A program made the translations under genes and the position numbers. A DNA stretch of 64,000 nucleotides, taken from NCBI RefSeq assembly GCF_018494035.1, contig NZ_JABBFO010000013.1, positions 28,291 to 92,290 on the forward strand. The letters run 5' to 3'. Under the pieces are notes generated by a model, which saw only the letters and a program-made list of their open reading frames with translations, searched no databases and had not been told where the DNA came from. Below are positions 13,532-24,338 of this stretch, piece after piece; the stretch's first letter is position 1, and each line of letters starts with the position of its first letter. This stretch comes from Rosenbergiella australiborealis. Its GTDB lineage: Bacteria; Pseudomonadota; Gammaproteobacteria; Enterobacterales; Enterobacteriaceae.

Positions 13532-14281
13532 TTAGTGCCCAAGGTAAAATTCTTTCGTTAATGATTGAAATTCCCTGCTGTAATCACCTTGCTGGTTGCG
13601 TATCACCAGTCGACTCTCCTCAACGGATCGCGAGCCTAAACACCAGGTCAATAATAGGCGTTTTGCAGACATCCCCTCGTGTTCCTGTATCCAGCATCGT
13701 TGAGCCAGCATCCAACCGCTACGCTGCGCATAATCAATAAAGTGCTCGGCTTCTTTCACAGGAAGGATCAACGAAAACAGCCCCTCATCGGTCAGTAACT
13801 TTTCTACCCGTTGAAGCAGGACTTGATGATCAAGAACACGACTATCACGCGCTTTTTCCCGTTGAGCATCACGGTAAGATTTACCGTGTTGAAAATAGGG
13901 GGGATTGCAGATCACGAGACCATACTTATTTTCAGGGCCCGGTTCCCAAGACAAAAAGTCTTGAAGCCAAACAGTCAGATTATGGCACCAAGGTGACGCA
14001 TCACAATTTTCTTGCGCTTGGGACACCGCATCAGGATCGATATCGATAGCATCAATCTTAAAAGGTGCATCATCGGGACTTAACCGTTGCGCTAACATCA
14101 ATGCCAATAGCCCACTTCCAGTACCAATATCTAAAATACGCCGTGTTGTAGGTAAAGGTGCCCATGCCCCAAGTAATATCCCATCGGTGCTGACTTTCAT
14201 TCCACACCGATCGTGGCCAACAAAAAATTGTTTGAAGGTAAAGCCCCCACGACGAGGTGGTGATGTTATGCTAGCAGTCAT
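13532..14281 (-). CDS. trmN6: tRNA1(Val) (adenine(37)-N6)-methyltransferase
   Basis: SAM-dependent methyltransferase (formerly YfiC), 249 residues. The N-terminal FKQFFVGHDRCGMKVSTDG box is family-diagnostic; the SAM-binding glycine motif is DIGTGSGLLAL and the catalytic NPPY motif is in VICNPPYFQ. It is divergent from srmB, as in E. coli. The nadB gene that separates it from rpoE in E. coli is absent here. Confidence 0.95.
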   Translation of the reverse strand: MTASITSPPRRGGFTFKQFFVGHDRCGMKVSTDGILLGAWAPLPTTRRILDIGTGSGLLALMLAQRLSPDDAPFKIDAIDIDPDAVSQAQENCDASPWCHNLTVWLQDFLSWEPGPENKYGLVICNPPYFQHGKSYRDAQREKARDSRVLDHQVLLQRVEKLLTDEGLFSLILPVKEAEHFIDYAQRSGWMLAQRCWIQEHEGMSAKRLLLTWCLGSRSVEESRLVIRNQQGDYSREFQSLTKEFYLGH

Positions 14282-14420
14282 AAATAAACGTCTCCGGATC
14301 TTTTTGATTCGCCCAGTCGATCAGTAATATGGGGCGAACTTTACCAGCAATTGATACCTTTTACCTGAGCAAAGCAGAAATTATTCAGTAGGAAAAGGTG
14401 AACAATCGCAGTGAAATGTC

Positions 14421-14445
14421 TATAATCGGCGCCCCAACCAGAGGT
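14421..14445 (+). promoter_or_regulatory. srmB -10 element and ribosome binding site
   Basis: A consensus -10 TATAAT occupies 14421-14426, 25 bases before the srmB ATG. The -35 is weak. AGAGG at 14440-14444 is the ribosome binding site. Confidence 0.5.
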
Positions 14446-14450
14446 AGAAC

Positions 14451-15800
14451 ATGACTGTAACCACATTTTCCGAATTAGAACTTGATGAAAGCCTGCTAGA
14501 AGCCCTACAGGATAAAAATTATCAGCGCCCAACGGCTATCCAAGCAGCTGCGATCCCACCTGCCCTCGAGGGCCGTGATATCCTCGGTTCAGCCCCTACC
14601 GGCACTGGAAAAACTGCGGCTTACTTATTACCTGCCTTGCAACATCTCCTCGATTTCCCGCGTAAAAAACAAGGGCCTCCGCGTATATTGATCCTCACGC
14701 CAACCCGTGAACTGGCGATGCAAGTTGCCGATCAAGCGAAAGAGCTAGCAAAACATACGCATTTAGATATTTCGACCATTACCGGTGGCGTCGCTTATAT
14801 GAATCATGCTGAAGTCTTCAGCACGAACCAAGATGTTGTCGTCGCGACAACGGGCCGCCTGTTACAATACATCAAAGAAGAGAACTTTGACTGCCGTGCG
14901 GTTGAGACGCTGATTCTTGATGAAGCCGACCGCATGTTAGATATGGGCTTCGCAAATGATATTGAAACCATTGCGGCGGAAACGCGTTGGCGTAAGCAAA
15001 CCCTCCTTTTTTCAGCGACGTTAGAAGGCGATGACATTGAAGATTTTGCAAAGCGAATCTTAAACGATCCCGTGACGTTAGATGCAGATCCTAGTCGCCG
15101 TGAACGTAAGAAAATACAGCAATGGTATTACCGTGCGGATGATTTAGAGCATAAGCGCAAACTATTGATCCATCTTTTACAACAAGAAGATGTGACCCGT
15201 TCAGTGGTGTTTGTCAGAAAGCGCGAACGTCTGCATGAGGTCGCAGCGTGGTTACGTGAAGCGGATATTCGCTGTACGTACCTCGAAGGTGAGATGGTTC
15301 AAGTTAAACGTAATGAAGCGATTAAACGTCTAGCCGATGGCCGAGTGAATGTACTAGTCGCGACTGATATTGCGGCGCGTGGTATTGATATTGACGATGT
15401 CAGCCATGTCTTTAACTTCGATATGCCAAGAACTGCGGATATTTATCTACACCGTATTGGACGTACAGGACGTGCCGGACGTAAAGGTACCGCTTTATCT
15501 CTGGTTGAAGCTCATGATAATGCGCTGTTATTGAAAATTAGTCGTTATATTAATGAGCCACTCAAGGCACGAATCATCAATGAACTGCGGCCAACGACTC
15601 GTGCGCCTTCTGAAAAAGGGCCGAAAAAAGCCTCTAAAAAAGAGATGGAACGACGTAAAGAAAAACGCGATGCATTAAAAGACGATACCAAACCTCGCGT
15701 GAAAAAACGCCATCGTGATGCGAAAAATGTCGGAAAACGTCGCAAACCAACAGAAAAAGTAGTTGTACAAACTAACACCAAAAAAGACGATAGCGAATAG
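14451..15800 (+). CDS. srmB: ATP-dependent RNA helicase SrmB
   Basis: DEAD-box helicase acting early in 50S assembly. 449 residues. Motif I APTGTGKT (48-55), motif Ia PTREL, motif II DEAD (157-160), SAT in FSATLEGD, and motif [13 protein letters not shown] are all present. The C-terminal tail is very Lys/Arg-rich, as in SrmB. A terminator follows. In E. coli grcA lies between srmB and ung; here only 59 bases separate them. Confidence 0.96.
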   Translation: MTVTTFSELELDESLLEALQDKNYQRPTAIQAAAIPPALEGRDILGSAPTGTGKTAAYLLPALQHLLDFPRKKQGPPRILILTPTRELAMQVADQAKELAKHTHLDISTITGGVAYMNHAEVFSTNQDVVVATTGRLLQYIKEENFDCRAVETLILDEADRMLDMGFANDIETIAAETRWRKQTLLFSATLEGDDIEDFAKRILNDPVTLDADPSRRERKKIQQWYYRADDLEHKRKLLIHLLQQEDVTRSVVFVRKRERLHEVAAWLREADIRCTYLEGEMVQVKRNEAIKRLADGRVNVLVATDIAARGIDIDDVSHVFNFDMPRTADIYLHRIGRTGRAGRKGTALSLVEAHDNALLLKISRYINEPLKARIINELRPTTRAPSEKGPKKASKKEMERRKEKRDALKDDTKPRVKKRHRDAKNVGKRRKPTEKVVVQTNTKKDDSE

Positions 15801-15806
15801 CAGGTA

Positions 15807-15832
15807 GAGGCGCGATATGCGCCTCTTTTTTT
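15807..15832 (+). terminator. srmB terminator
   Basis: A seven-base GC-rich stem (GAGGCGC with GCGCCTC) with a five-base loop is followed by seven Ts, directly after the srmB stop. Confidence 0.85.
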
Positions 15833-15859
15833 ACCCCTGACGGAGATAAGGGAGACATC

Positions 15860-16540
15860 ATGAAAACCACCTTAACCTGGCATGATGTGCTAGGTGATGA
15901 AAAACAAAAGTCCTATTTTATTGAAACACTGCAACACGTTCAGCAAGAACGCAGTACCGGCATTGTCATCTACCCACCCGCCGCAGAAGTGTTTAGTGCC
16001 TTCAAGCTTACGGACTTTGCCAATATTCGCGTCGTCATTTTAGGGCAAGACCCCTATCATGGACCGAATCAAGCTCATGGATTGGCTTTTTCGGTACAAC
16101 CTGGTATTGCGCCCCCTCCCTCACTGGTTAATATATATAAAGAGTTAGCGCAGGATATTCCTAATTTTATTCGCCCAGAACACGGTTATCTTGCGAGTTG
16201 GGCAAAACAAGGCGTGTTACTGCTCAATACGGTATTAACGGTGAGAGCCGGACAGGCTCATTCTCATGCTGGTCTTGGTTGGGAAACATTTACCTCTCAT
16301 GTCATCAGCATGATAAATCAACACCATGAAGGCGTTATTTTTTTATTATGGGGCGCACATGCTCAAAAGAAAGGACAGATTATTGATACACAAAAGCATC
16401 ATGTGTTGAAAGCGCCCCATCCTTCACCATTATCAGCACACCGCGGTTTTCTTGGTTGCCAACATTTTTCACAAACTAATGCCTTACTTGAATCACAAGG
16501 CTTAGCCGCGATCGATTGGTCAGTAACCCTACCCGTATAA
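15860..16540 (+). CDS. ung: Uracil-DNA glycosylase
   Basis: Removes uracil from DNA. 226 residues. The water-activating motif [13 protein letters not shown] contains Asp64, the same number as E. coli. The C-terminal motif [11 protein letters not shown] supplies the catalytic His and the leucine loop. The start ATG 15860 has a GGAGA-type site upstream. The gene is convergent with grpE through a shared terminator; in E. coli the next genes are yfiF and trxC, so this junction differs. Confidence 0.97.
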   Translation: MKTTLTWHDVLGDEKQKSYFIETLQHVQQERSTGIVIYPPAAEVFSAFKLTDFANIRVVILGQDPYHGPNQAHGLAFSVQPGIAPPPSLVNIYKELAQDIPNFIRPEHGYLASWAKQGVLLLNTVLTVRAGQAHSHAGLGWETFTSHVISMINQHHEGVIFLLWGAHAQKKGQIIDTQKHHVLKAPHPSPLSAHRGFLGCQHFSQTNALLESQGLAAIDWSVTLPV

Positions 16541-16541
16541 A

Positions 16542-16564
16542 AAAAGCTGCCTTAGGCAGCTTTT
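16542..16564. terminator. Bidirectional terminator between ung and grpE
   Basis: A perfect inverted repeat AAAAGCTGCC-TTA-GGCAGCTTTT lies between convergent ung and grpE, with A and T runs that would serve both strands. Confidence 0.85.
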
Positions 16565-16585
16565 ACATTAAGATCTTGATAATGC

Positions 16586-17164
16586 TTAGGCCTTTGAAAC
16601 AGCGACCATTGCTGGACGTAATAGACGCCCGTTTAGGGTATAACCGCGTTGCATTACCATAATTACATGATTAGGGGCTACATCAGCAGATTCAACCATT
16701 GACATCGCTTGGTGAACATCGGGGTTAAAAGGAACATGAACATCCCCAACAACTTCTACACCAAACTTGCGAACCGCATCTAACAATGACTTCAGTGTGA
16801 GCTCAATCCCTTCGACCATCGAGGCTAATTCTGGATTCTCTTTATTCGCAACTTCGAGTGCACGCTCTAAACTATCAATAACCGGTAATAGTTCGTTAGC
16901 AAATTTCTCAAGTGCAAATTTATGCGCTTTCTCGATGTCAATTTCGGTACGTCGACGAATATTCTCAATTTCAGCTTGCGCGCGAACCTGTGCATCACGG
17001 ACACCGCCTTGAGATTCGGCAAGGGCTTGTTCTAATTCAGCAATACGCGCGTCACGAGGATCGCTATCCTGTGATGCATCTTGTTGATTTTGTTGCTCTG
17101 CTTGTTCAGCATTCAGGACTTCAGGATCTTGCTGATTCGGGGTATTCTGTTCTTTACTACTCAT
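16586..17164 (-). CDS. grpE: Nucleotide exchange factor GrpE
   Basis: DnaK co-chaperone that releases ADP. 192 residues: an acidic, Gln-rich N-terminus, a long coiled-coil ([20 protein letters not shown] onward), and a C-terminal beta-wing domain with [12 protein letters not shown] and [20 protein letters not shown] textbook heat-shock sigma-32 promoter lies upstream (17204-17233). It is divergent from nadK. Confidence 0.97.
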   Translation of the reverse strand: MSSKEQNTPNQQDPEVLNAEQAEQQNQQDASQDSDPRDARIAELEQALAESQGGVRDAQVRAQAEIENIRRRTEIDIEKAHKFALEKFANELLPVIDSLERALEVANKENPELASMVEGIELTLKSLLDAVRKFGVEVVGDVHVPFNPDVHQAMSMVESADVAPNHVIMVMQRGYTLNGRLLRPAMVAVSKA

Positions 17165-17203
17165 GAAAATCTCCGCTTATCATATTCATCTCTGCAATAA
17201 GGC

Positions 17204-17233
17204 TATTATGGGGATGAAATTTTCGGATTCAAG
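17204..17233 (-). promoter_or_regulatory. Sigma-32 heat-shock promoter of grpE
   Basis: On the minus strand CTTGAA (17228-17233), a 14-base spacer and CCCCATAATA (17204-17213) match the sigma-32 consensus CTTGAA-N13-15-CCCCATNT almost exactly, 40 bases upstream of the grpE ATG. Confidence 0.85.
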
Positions 17234-17283
17234 GGACTCTGACGGATTGTCGAGAGTTTTGCGTAAAGAGGAAGCATTACCAA

Positions 17284-18162
17284 ATGAATACGCCGTTTAA
17301 ATGTATCGGGATTGTCGGCCATCCACGAAATCTGAGCGCAATGTCCACTCATGAGCAACTATGCTATTGGCTCAAAGAACAGGGATATGAGGTACTTGTG
17401 GAAGAACAGACTGCACGTGAAATGCAGTTACCCAATATTCATACTGCCACACTCGCACAAATTGGCCAATCTGCAGATCTTGCTGTTGTCATTGGTGGCG
17501 ATGGCAACATGTTAGGGGCAGCACGCGTGCTCGCCCACTACGATATTAAAGTTATCGGGATCAACCGAGGAAATTTAGGATTTCTCACTGACCTTAATCC
17601 TGACAATGCAATTGAAGAGCTAGCTAAAGTACTTAGTGGTGAATATATTACCGATCCCCGCGCCTTACTAGAAGCCTCTGTAAAAGGCCGACACCGGCAA
17701 TCGCTTAGCGCCACGGCCCTCAATGAGATTGTGCTGCATCCTGGTAAGGTTGCACATATGATTGAATTTGAAGTATATATCGATGAGCAATTCGCTTTTT
17801 CCCAACGCTCAGACGGCCTTATTATCTCCACAACCACGGGATCGACCGCTTATTCACTATCAGCCGGTGGGCCGATTTTAATGCCCTCTTTAGAAGCAAT
17901 TGCTATCGTACCGATGTTTCCACATACCCTCTCAGCGAGGCCCCTAGTGATTGATAGTCGTAGCACCATCAGTTTACGTTTTGCCAGTGTACGCAATGAG
18001 TTAGAGGTTAGTTGTGACAGTCAATTAGCTTTACCGGTGCAAGAGGGTGAAGAGGTGATCATTCGTCGCAGTCCAGATGAACTTTTTTTACTCCATCCAA
18101 AGGAATATAACTACTTTTCGACCCTAACCGGGAAACTTGGATGGTCAGAAAAATTATTTTGA
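17284..18162 (+). CDS. nadK: NAD kinase
   Basis: Phosphorylates NAD to NADP. 292 residues, same as E. coli. The catalytic GGDGN motif is at residues 71-75, [11 protein letters not shown] follows, and the nucleotide-binding [16 protein letters not shown] is intact. It is divergent from grpE and followed by recN, the conserved order. Since nadB is missing from its usual place in this window, NADP supply may depend on salvaged NAD precursors. Confidence 0.97.
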   Translation: MNTPFKCIGIVGHPRNLSAMSTHEQLCYWLKEQGYEVLVEEQTAREMQLPNIHTATLAQIGQSADLAVVIGGDGNMLGAARVLAHYDIKVIGINRGNLGFLTDLNPDNAIEELAKVLSGEYITDPRALLEASVKGRHRQSLSATALNEIVLHPGKVAHMIEFEVYIDEQFAFSQRSDGLIISTTTGSTAYSLSAGGPILMPSLEAIAIVPMFPHTLSARPLVIDSRSTISLRFASVRNELEVSCDSQLALPVQEGEEVIIRRSPDELFLLHPKEYNYFSTLTGKLGWSEKLF

Positions 18163-18203
18163 AAATCTCGATTAGGGGCTTTACTCAGTAAAAAAGAAGA
18201 TTA

Positions 18204-18223
18204 TACTGTATAAAAAAACAGTC
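18204..18223 (+). promoter_or_regulatory. LexA box of recN
   Basis: TACTG-N10-CAGTC (CTG 18206-18208, CAG 18219-18221), with an A/T-only spacer, matches the SOS consensus. It ends 24 bases before the recN ATG, overlapping the expected promoter. In E. coli recN is strongly LexA-repressed. Confidence 0.8.
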
Positions 18224-18247
18224 ATGTTTTTCCATACAGGTGATTAT

Positions 18248-19909
18248 ATGCTGGCACAACTTACTATCAGTAATTTTGCTATTGTTCGCGAACTGGATAT
18301 CGATTTCCAACAAGGAATGACGGCCATAACAGGTGAAACTGGCGCAGGAAAATCGATTGCGATTGATGCTTTAGGTCTCTGCTTAGGAAATCGCGCGGAT
18401 GCAGAATCAGTACGTCCCGGCGCCCAACGTGCCGATATTTGTGCCAGATTCCAGCTTAAAAAATCACCTTCTGCACAGCAATGGTTGATCGATAACCATC
18501 TTGATGATCAAGGCGAATGCTTACTCCGTCGAGTGATTAGCGCTGACGGTCGCTCTCGTGGATTTATTAACGGCACAGCGGTTCCCCTCTCGCAACTTCG
18601 TGAGCTTGGGCAACTCCTGATCCAGATTCACGGCCAACATGCGCACCAGCTATTACTAAAAACTGATCATCAACGTACTTTGTTGGATGCTTACAGCAAC
18701 TCCCCTGCTTTACTGGCATCAATGCGTAGCGAATATGAAAACTGGCATAAAAGCTGTCGGCAACTAGCAGCGCTGACTCAACAAAAAAATGATCGCGCAG
18801 CACGCCGTGAATTGCTCGATTATCAATTACAAGAACTTAATAAATTTGCCCCTGTTGAAGATGAATATACCCAAATTGATGAGGAATATAAGCAACTTGC
18901 TAGTAGCGGCCAACGTATCGCTCTTAGTCAGCAAATTGTTCATATGGTCTCAGAAAGTGATGAGGTATCGCTGCAATCTTTAGTTCATCAATCACAGCAA
19001 CTGTTACAAGAGCTTGTTAATTTGGATGACAGGCTTATTCCGGTTAATACCATGATGGATAATGCAGCAATTCTTCTGAGTGAAATGAGCGATGAATTAC
19101 GTCATTATCATGAGACGATTGATTTAGACCCTAATCGCTTGCAAAGTCTAGAACAGCGTTTATCACGCTATATTTCCTTAGCGCGCAAACATCATGTTAC
19201 TCCAGAAGCCCTATATAGCACACACCAGCAGCTATTGAACGAATATGCACAACTCGAAAATGTTGAGTCGGATATTGAACAAGTTTCTGCCGAGGTCGTG
19301 CGTTACCATCAACGTGCATTAGCAGTCGCACAGCAGCTTTCTGTGGAGCGTCAACGCTTTGCAGCAGAATTATCAGGATTGATTACAGAATCTATTCAGC
19401 AGCTTGCAATGCCACATGGCAAATTTAATATCGTGATTACCCACACACCAGAAAAACTGACTGCTGAAGGCGCTGATAATATTGAATTTCAAGTCTCCGC
19501 CAACCCTGGACAATCGTTACAACCCTTGGGAAAAGTTGTTTCTGGTGGTGAACTTTCACGTATCGCCTTAGCCATTCAAGTGATTACAGCTCGAAAAATG
19601 GAAACACCTGCGATGATTTTTGATGAAGTCGATGTCGGGATAAGTGGACCTACAGCGGCAATAGTTGGAAAGATGTTACGTAAATTAGGTGAATCAACAC
19701 AGGTGCTCTGCGTTACTCATTTACCGCAAGTTGCGGGCTGTGGCCATGCACATTTCTATATCAGTAAACTTACTGATGGAGCAATGACAGAGACCCGTAT
19801 GGTCAATTTAGATAAAACCTCGCGATTAAATGAATTAGCTCGTCTTTTAGGAGGAAGTGAAGTTACACGTAACACTCTAGCTAATGCTAAAGAACTTTTA
19901 GCAGCTTAG
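18248..19909 (+). CDS. recN: DNA repair protein RecN
   Basis: SMC-like ATPase of double-strand-break repair. 553 residues from ATG 18248 ([16 protein letters not shown]), exactly the E. coli length; the ATG at 18224 abuts the LexA box and is rejected. Walker A is [10 protein letters not shown], the ABC signature is [15 protein letters not shown], and Walker B is [13 protein letters not shown] central coiled-coil is rich in Gln and Glu. Confidence 0.97.
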   Translation: MLAQLTISNFAIVRELDIDFQQGMTAITGETGAGKSIAIDALGLCLGNRADAESVRPGAQRADICARFQLKKSPSAQQWLIDNHLDDQGECLLRRVISADGRSRGFINGTAVPLSQLRELGQLLIQIHGQHAHQLLLKTDHQRTLLDAYSNSPALLASMRSEYENWHKSCRQLAALTQQKNDRAARRELLDYQLQELNKFAPVEDEYTQIDEEYKQLASSGQRIALSQQIVHMVSESDEVSLQSLVHQSQQLLQELVNLDDRLIPVNTMMDNAAILLSEMSDELRHYHETIDLDPNRLQSLEQRLSRYISLARKHHVTPEALYSTHQQLLNEYAQLENVESDIEQVSAEVVRYHQRALAVAQQLSVERQRFAAELSGLITESIQQLAMPHGKFNIVITHTPEKLTAEGADNIEFQVSANPGQSLQPLGKVVSGGELSRIALAIQVITARKMETPAMIFDEVDVGISGPTAAIVGKMLRKLGESTQVLCVTHLPQVAGCGHAHFYISKLTDGAMTETRMVNLDKTSRLNELARLLGGSEVTRNTLANAKELLAA

Positions 19910-19940
19910 TGGGCACTTTTTCTGACTATCACAGTCATAT

Positions 19941-19970
19941 CTTGCGCCAGAGGTTTCCATCTGGCGTAAG
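19941..19970 (+). terminator. Hairpin between recN and bamE
   Basis: An 11-bp stem (CTTGCGCCAGA with TCTGGCGTAAG, one G-U pair) and an eight-base loop lie 31 bases after the recN stop. No T-run follows, so it may be a weak terminator or an mRNA stabiliser. Confidence 0.4.
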
Positions 19971-20071
19971 GTCTATTATTATCGACATCTAGCTTCCCTG
20001 CGTTCAGGGTGAACTTATTGTGATGGCAAGTTTTGCCTGTGGGCAACTGGTCAAGAAAAAGGAAATGATTC

Positions 20072-20416
20072 ATGCGCCGTAAAATACTGACTGCTGCGAC
20101 CGCGGCACTATTGCTAACGACCGCCGGTTGCTCAATGTTAGAACGTGTCGTTTATCGCCCTGATATCAATCAAGGAAACTACTTGGTAGCGACCGATGTG
20201 AGTAAAATTCATACTGGCATGAGTCAACAGCAAGTTGCTTATACCTTAGGTACACCAATGATGAGCGACCCTTTTGGCAGTAATGTCTGGTATTACGTCT
20301 TCCGCCAAGAGCCAGGCCATGAAAAAGTAAAACAACAAACGCTAACACTAACCTTTAATAGCAGCGGTATTCTCACAAATATCGATAATAAACCCGCACT
20401 AACGAATACCAACTAA
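20072..20416 (+). CDS. bamE: Outer membrane protein assembly factor BamE
   Basis: Outer-membrane lipoprotein of the BAM complex (SmpA). 114 residues with a signal peptide and a lipobox ending in Cys20 (LLTTAGC). The conserved [13 protein letters not shown] follows closely, then the SmpA/OmlA fold with [16 protein letters not shown] and [11 protein letters not shown]. It lies between recN and rnfH, convergent with the latter, the conserved order. Confidence 0.96.
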   Translation: MRRKILTAATAALLLTTAGCSMLERVVYRPDINQGNYLVATDVSKIHTGMSQQQVAYTLGTPMMSDPFGSNVWYYVFRQEPGHEKVKQQTLTLTFNSSGILTNIDNKPALTNTN

Positions 20417-20421
20417 ATTAG

Positions 20422-20463
20422 TTTCGCTACTCAAATATTATAGGCGGGTAGCGAAATTTTTAT
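20422..20463 (+). terminator. bamE terminator
   Basis: TTTCGCTAC (20422-20430) pairs with GTAGCGAAA (20448-20456), followed by a T-rich run. The element lies between convergent bamE and rnfH and may also serve rnfH. Confidence 0.65.
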
Positions 20464-20753
20464 TTTTTACTTGCTGCTGAACGTTCTGCACGCTGTCTAC
20501 GCATTTCCTTTGGATCAGCAAGGAGGGGACGGTAAATCTCAACTCTGTCACCATCCTCAAGGCGGTCGGTAAGTTTAACGGGGCGGCTGTATACGCCGAC
20601 TTTATTTTCCGTTAATTGAATATCCTTCCTCAGATCAAGTAGCCCCGAAGCCAATATTGCTTGTTCAACGGTACTCCCTTCTGGCAGCACGACTGGACGC
20701 AAATATTGCTTTTCCGGTAAAGCATAGACGACTTCTACTGCAATATTAGTCAC
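20460..20753 (-). CDS. rnfH: RnfH-family ubiquitin-like protein
   Basis: Small beta-grasp protein of 97 residues (YfjF). It begins [18 protein letters not shown] and contains [20 protein letters not shown], the diagnostic C-terminal motif of the family. Biochemical role unclear; related proteins sit beside rnf operons in other bacteria. Its start overlaps the 3' end of ratA by eight bases. Confidence 0.93.
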   Translation of the reverse strand: MTNIAVEVVYALPEKQYLRPVVLPEGSTVEQAILASGLLDLRKDIQLTENKVGVYSRPVKLTDRLEDGDRVEIYRPLLADPKEMRRQRAERSAASKK

Positions 20754-21180
20754 GGTAAACCTCGTGAGCCCGCTGACTGAATGCTTTGACCATATTATTC
20801 GCTAACTCTTTAAATATTCGCCCAAAAGCCATCTCAACTAGCATATTTGAAAACTCAAAATCGAGGCTTAGCTCAACTTTACACGCGTCGTCCCCCAGAG
20901 GAGTAAAGGTCCAACCGCCTGATAGCTTACGAAATGGGCCATCAACCAGCTGCATCGCGATACGATGGCTTTGCGTAAGTGTATTACGAGTCACAAATGT
21001 TTTACTGATCCCAGCCTTAGAGACATCCATCGATGCCGTCATTTGCTGCTCAGATTGTTCTAATATTTTGCTGCCAGTGCAGCCAGGGAGAAATTGTGGG
21101 TAGCTATCAACATCATTAACGAGTCGATACATGTTATCAGCGCTGAACGGTACCAACGCTGAGCGAGTGATCTGGGCCAT
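20746..21180 (-). CDS. ratA: Ribosome association toxin RatA / coenzyme Q-binding START-domain protein
   Basis: 144-residue polyketide cyclase/START-fold protein. Motifs: [18 protein letters not shown] and [12 protein letters not shown]. In E. coli the protein (YfjG) was described as inhibiting 70S formation; the fold is that of Coq10, a ubiquinone-binding protein, so that is an alternative role. It is upstream of and overlapping rnfH, and divergent from smpB. Confidence 0.93.
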   Translation of the reverse strand: MAQITRSALVPFSADNMYRLVNDVDSYPQFLPGCTGSKILEQSEQQMTASMDVSKAGISKTFVTRNTLTQSHRIAMQLVDGPFRKLSGGWTFTPLGDDACKVELSLDFEFSNMLVEMAFGRIFKELANNMVKAFSQRAHEVYRD

Positions 21181-21341
21181 AAGATTTCCTGGTCTGAAAA
21201 AAACAAGTTGATCATAGCAGTTTCAGCAGGTAAACAGAAATGTCTAATCGGAATCAGCGTGCTAGAATAGCACCAATACTTAACTTTCTTACTTTAGGAA
21301 GTCAGCTACGCTTTAACAAAGTGGTGTAGAATAGGGATACT

Positions 21342-21824
21342 ATGACAAAGAAAAAATCCAATAAGCCGGGTTCCGCAACCATCGCAATGAATAAACGTGC
21401 ACGTCACGAATATTTTATTGAAGAAGAGTTTGAAGCCGGTCTTTCATTGCAAGGATGGGAAGTAAAATCCCTACGTGCAGGTAAAGCAAATATCAGCGAA
21501 AGCTACATCTTATTACGTGACGGTGAGGCTTATCTTTTCGGCTCAACTTTCCAACCGTTGACCGTTGCATCTTCCCATGTGGTTTGTGACCCTACCCGTA
21601 ACCGTAAGCTGCTGCTTAAGCAACGTGAACTTGACTCATTGTATGGACGAGTAAACCGTGAAGGCTATACGATTGTCGCGCTATCTTTATACTGGAAAAA
21701 CGCTTGGTGTAAGCTAAAAATTGGCGTCGCCAAAGGTAAAAAAGAGCATGATAAACGTGACGACATTAAAAATCGCGAATGGCAAGTCGACAAAGCGCGT
21801 ATTATGAAGAACGCTAATCGCTAA
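21342..21824 (+). CDS. smpB: SsrA-binding protein SmpB
   Basis: tmRNA-binding partner in trans-translation. 160 residues, the family length. It contains [38 protein letters not shown], and a C-terminal basic tail ([20 protein letters not shown]). It lies 58 bases upstream of ssrA, the conserved pair. Confidence 0.97.
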   Translation: MTKKKSNKPGSATIAMNKRARHEYFIEEEFEAGLSLQGWEVKSLRAGKANISESYILLRDGEAYLFGSTFQPLTVASSHVVCDPTRNRKLLLKQRELDSLYGRVNREGYTIVALSLYWKNAWCKLKIGVAKGKKEHDKRDDIKNREWQVDKARIMKNANR

Positions 21825-21882
21825 TTTAGTTAAATTACTGGTGCAGCAGCGTATTTATCTGCTACACTGTGTAACAGTACTT

Positions 21883-22246
21883 GGGGCTGATTCTGGATTC
21901 GACAGGATTCGCGAAGCCCTAGGAGCATGCCGAGGGGCGGTTGGCCTCGTAAAAAGCCGCAAAAAAATAGTCGCAAACGACGAAAACTACGCACTAGCAG
22001 CTTAATAACCTGCTCAGAGCCCTCTCTCCCTAGCCTCCGCTCTTAGGACGGGGATCAAGAGAGGTCAAACCTAAAAGAGATCGTGTGGATGCCCTGCCTG
22101 GGGTTGAAGCATTAAACTTAATCAGGCTAGTTCGTTAGTGGCGTGTCCATCCGCAGCTAATTGGCGAATGTAAAGATTGGACTAAGCATGTAGTGCCGAC
22201 GGTGTAGTAATTCTGGACGCGGGTTCAACTCCCGCCAGCTCCACCA
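21883..22246 (+). ncRNA. ssrA: Transfer-messenger RNA (tmRNA)
   Basis: The 5' end GGGGCTGATTCTGGATTCGA and the 3' end GGTTCAACTCCCGCCAGCTC plus CACCA form the tRNA-like domain; length 364. The tag reading frame at 21973 encodes ANDENYALAA followed by TAATAA, the enterobacterial tag. CCA is encoded. The 3' end of ssrA is a well-known tyrosine-integrase target, and degraded P4-like elements begin within 200 bases. Confidence 0.98.
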
Positions 22247-22292
22247 AAATTCTCCATCGGTGATTACCAGAGTCATTCGATGAAGTCCTAAG

Positions 22293-22325
22293 AGCCCGCA
22301 CGGCGTAAGCCCTGCGGGCTTTTTT
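22293..22325 (+). terminator. Terminator downstream of ssrA
   Basis: AGCCCGCA (22293-22300) pairs with TGCGGGCT (22313-22320), followed by five Ts, 46 bases past the tmRNA 3' end. Confidence 0.8.
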
Positions 22326-22372
22326 GTGTCTGTCGTTGTCCGAGAACATCCGGCTAAATCCGGTGATTATTA

Positions 22373-22440
22373 GTATACGTTTAGGTATACGGTAGGGTGT
22401 ATGCCTAAAAGCGTATACCAATTCATGAAGGAGCGGCCAC
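22373..22440 (+). repeat. GTATAC module 1 (integrase upstream region)
   Basis: Three GTATAC palindromes (22373, 22385, 22413) lie just upstream of the first integrase relic. Similar GGTATACG-N4-5-GGTATACG pairs recur at 25873, 28186, 29048 and 29980. In unit 1 and in the 29980 copy the module runs into the same codons reading (V/M)ARTTRP, the start of a P4-type integrase. They are probably integrase or regulator binding sites left by successive insertions. Confidence 0.7.
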
Positions 22441-22858
22441 AGTGGCACGGACAACACGCCCCTGACAAACACCGAAGTTCTGCGCGCAAAAGCGTTAGAG
22501 AAAGATCTAACGCTGCATGATGGCGATGGGCTTTTCCTGATAGTGAAAACCAGCGGGAAAAAGCTCTGGCGTTTCCGTTATCAACGTCCGGTACAATGAT
22601 GGGGCTCGGTGCCTTCCCTGCTCTTTCACTTGCTGATGCCCGAGGGTTAAGAGCAGATTACCTTACCTTATTAGCCTACGGAATCGACCCACAAATTCAG
22701 GCCGAAGTTGCAGAGGAAGCGCAGCAAATCGCACTGGACAGTATTTTTTCAACGGTCGCCGCTAACTGGTTCCAGCTCAAAAGCAAAAGCGTCACCCCTG
22801 ATTACGCAAAAGACATTTGGCGTTCACTGGAAAAAGATGTATTCCCTGCCACCGGTGT
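22441..22858 (+). pseudogene. int: Truncated P4-type tyrosine integrase
   Basis: From GTG 22444 the sequence reads VARTTRP, then after a one-base shift TNTEVLRAKALEKDLTLHDG, DGLFLIVKTSGKKLWRFRYQ, and, after a damaged stretch, GLGAFPALSLADARGLRADY and IDPQIQAEVAEEAQ. This is the N-terminal arm-binding domain of P4-family integrases. The C-terminal catalytic domain (R-H-R-Y) is gone: at about 22855 the sequence switches to alpha helicase. Multiple frameshifts plus the deletion make it inactive. Confidence 0.8.
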
Positions 22859-24330
22859 TTGGCGACTGGAACGATGCGTTTATGCAGAATGGCGAGGAGG
22901 CGACGCGGAAAGCGATTTATGACGCCATCCGGCCACCGGCACAAAGCCCGTTCGACACCATGAGCGAGGCGGAATTTACCGCCATGAGCGCCAGCGACAA
23001 GGCGATGCGGGTGCATGAGCATTACGGCGAAGCGCTGACCGTGGATGCGAACGGCCAGCTTCTGTCCCGCTATGAGGCCGGGATATGGAAAATCATTCCA
23101 CCGTCGGATTTTGCGCGCAATGTGGCCGGGCTGTTCCAGCGTCTGCGCGCCCCGTTCTCGTCGGCAAAAATTGCCTCGGTGGTGGAGACGCTGAAACTGA
23201 TTATTCCGCAACAGGCCGCCCCGGCACGTCGTCTGATTGGCTTTCGCAACGGCGTACTCGATACCGCCACCGGCAGATTCAGTCCGCATCATAAATCACA
23301 CTGGCTGCGCACGATGTGTGATGTCGATTTTTCCCCGCCGGTGGCGGGCGAAACGCTGGAAACCCATGCGCCGGATTTCTGGCGCTGGCTCGACCGTGCC
23401 GCCGGAGGCAGACCTGAAAAGCGCGACGTGATTCTTGCTGCGCTGTTTATGGTGCTGGCGAACCGTTACGACTGGCAGCTGTTTCTGGAGGTGACCGGCC
23501 CGGGCGGCAGCGGGAAAAGTATTCTGGCCGAAATTGCGACCCTGCTTGCCGGGGAAGATAACGCCACGTCAGCCACCATCGAAATGTTGGAGTCGCCGCG
23601 CGAACGTGCGACGCTGACTGGCTTCTCGCTGATCCGTCTGCCTGACCAGGAAAAATGGAGCGGTGACGGAGCAGGACTCAAGGCCATTACCGGCGGGGAT
23701 GCGGTCTCCGTTGACCCGAAATACAAGGATGCGTACTCCACCCATATTCTGGCGGTGATTCTGGCCGTGAACAATAACCCGATGCGATTTACTGACCGTA
23801 GCGGCGGCGTTTCCCGCCGCCGGGTGATCCTGCATTTCCCGGAGCAGATTTCCCCGGAGGAACGCGACCCGCAACTTAAGAACAAAATCGCCCGTGAACT
23901 GGCCGTGATTGTGCGCCAGCTGATGCAGAGGTTCAGCGACCCGATGACCGCCCGCGCCCTGCTCCAGTCACAGCAGAACTCCGATGAAGCACTCAGCATC
24001 AAGCGCGACGCCGACCCGACCTTTGACTTTTGCGGCTATCTGGAAGCGCTTCCTGAGCCTGACGGTATATATATTGGCAACGCCAGCATCATTCCGCGTC
24101 AGCCGCGACGCTATCTCTATCATGCCTATCTGGCGTATATGGAGGACCACGGCTACAGGAATACTCTTAGCCTCACCATGTTCGGCAGGGGGTTGCCAGC
24201 GATGCTGAAAGAGTACGGGCTGAATTATGAGAAACGTCGTAAAAATCAGGGCATACAGACCAATCTTACGCTAAAAGAGGAAAGTAACGCCGACTGGCTG
24301 CCGAAATGTGATGCCCCCATAGCTAAATAA
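22856..24330 (+). pseudogene. C-terminal helicase part of a P4-type alpha replication protein
   Basis: The frame is open and reads about 490 residues of a phage P4 alpha-like primase/helicase, from GDWNDAFMQNGEEATRKAIY to CDAPIAK. The SF3 helicase Walker A is GPGGSGKSILAEI; sensor and arginine motifs follow (VILAVNNNP, GVSRRRVIL), then the origin-binding C-terminal domain (RRYLYHAYLAYMEDHGY, GLPAMLKEYGLNYE). The N-terminal zinc finger and primase domain are absent because a deletion joins it to the integrase stump. The ORF nominally opens at 22708, but the first ~50 codons are an out-of-frame reading of int. It is clearly more GC-rich than its flanks. Confidence 0.8.
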
Positions 24331-24338
24331 CCTGACCT

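Noticed and set aside
20000-20030. Possible sigma-E promoter before bamE (GAACTT at about 20010)
   Set aside because: No acceptable -10 at the 16-base spacing.
22708-22855. N-terminal 50 codons of the 540-codon frame running into alpha helicase
   Set aside because: They are an out-of-frame reading of the integrase relic; alpha-like text starts only near 22856.
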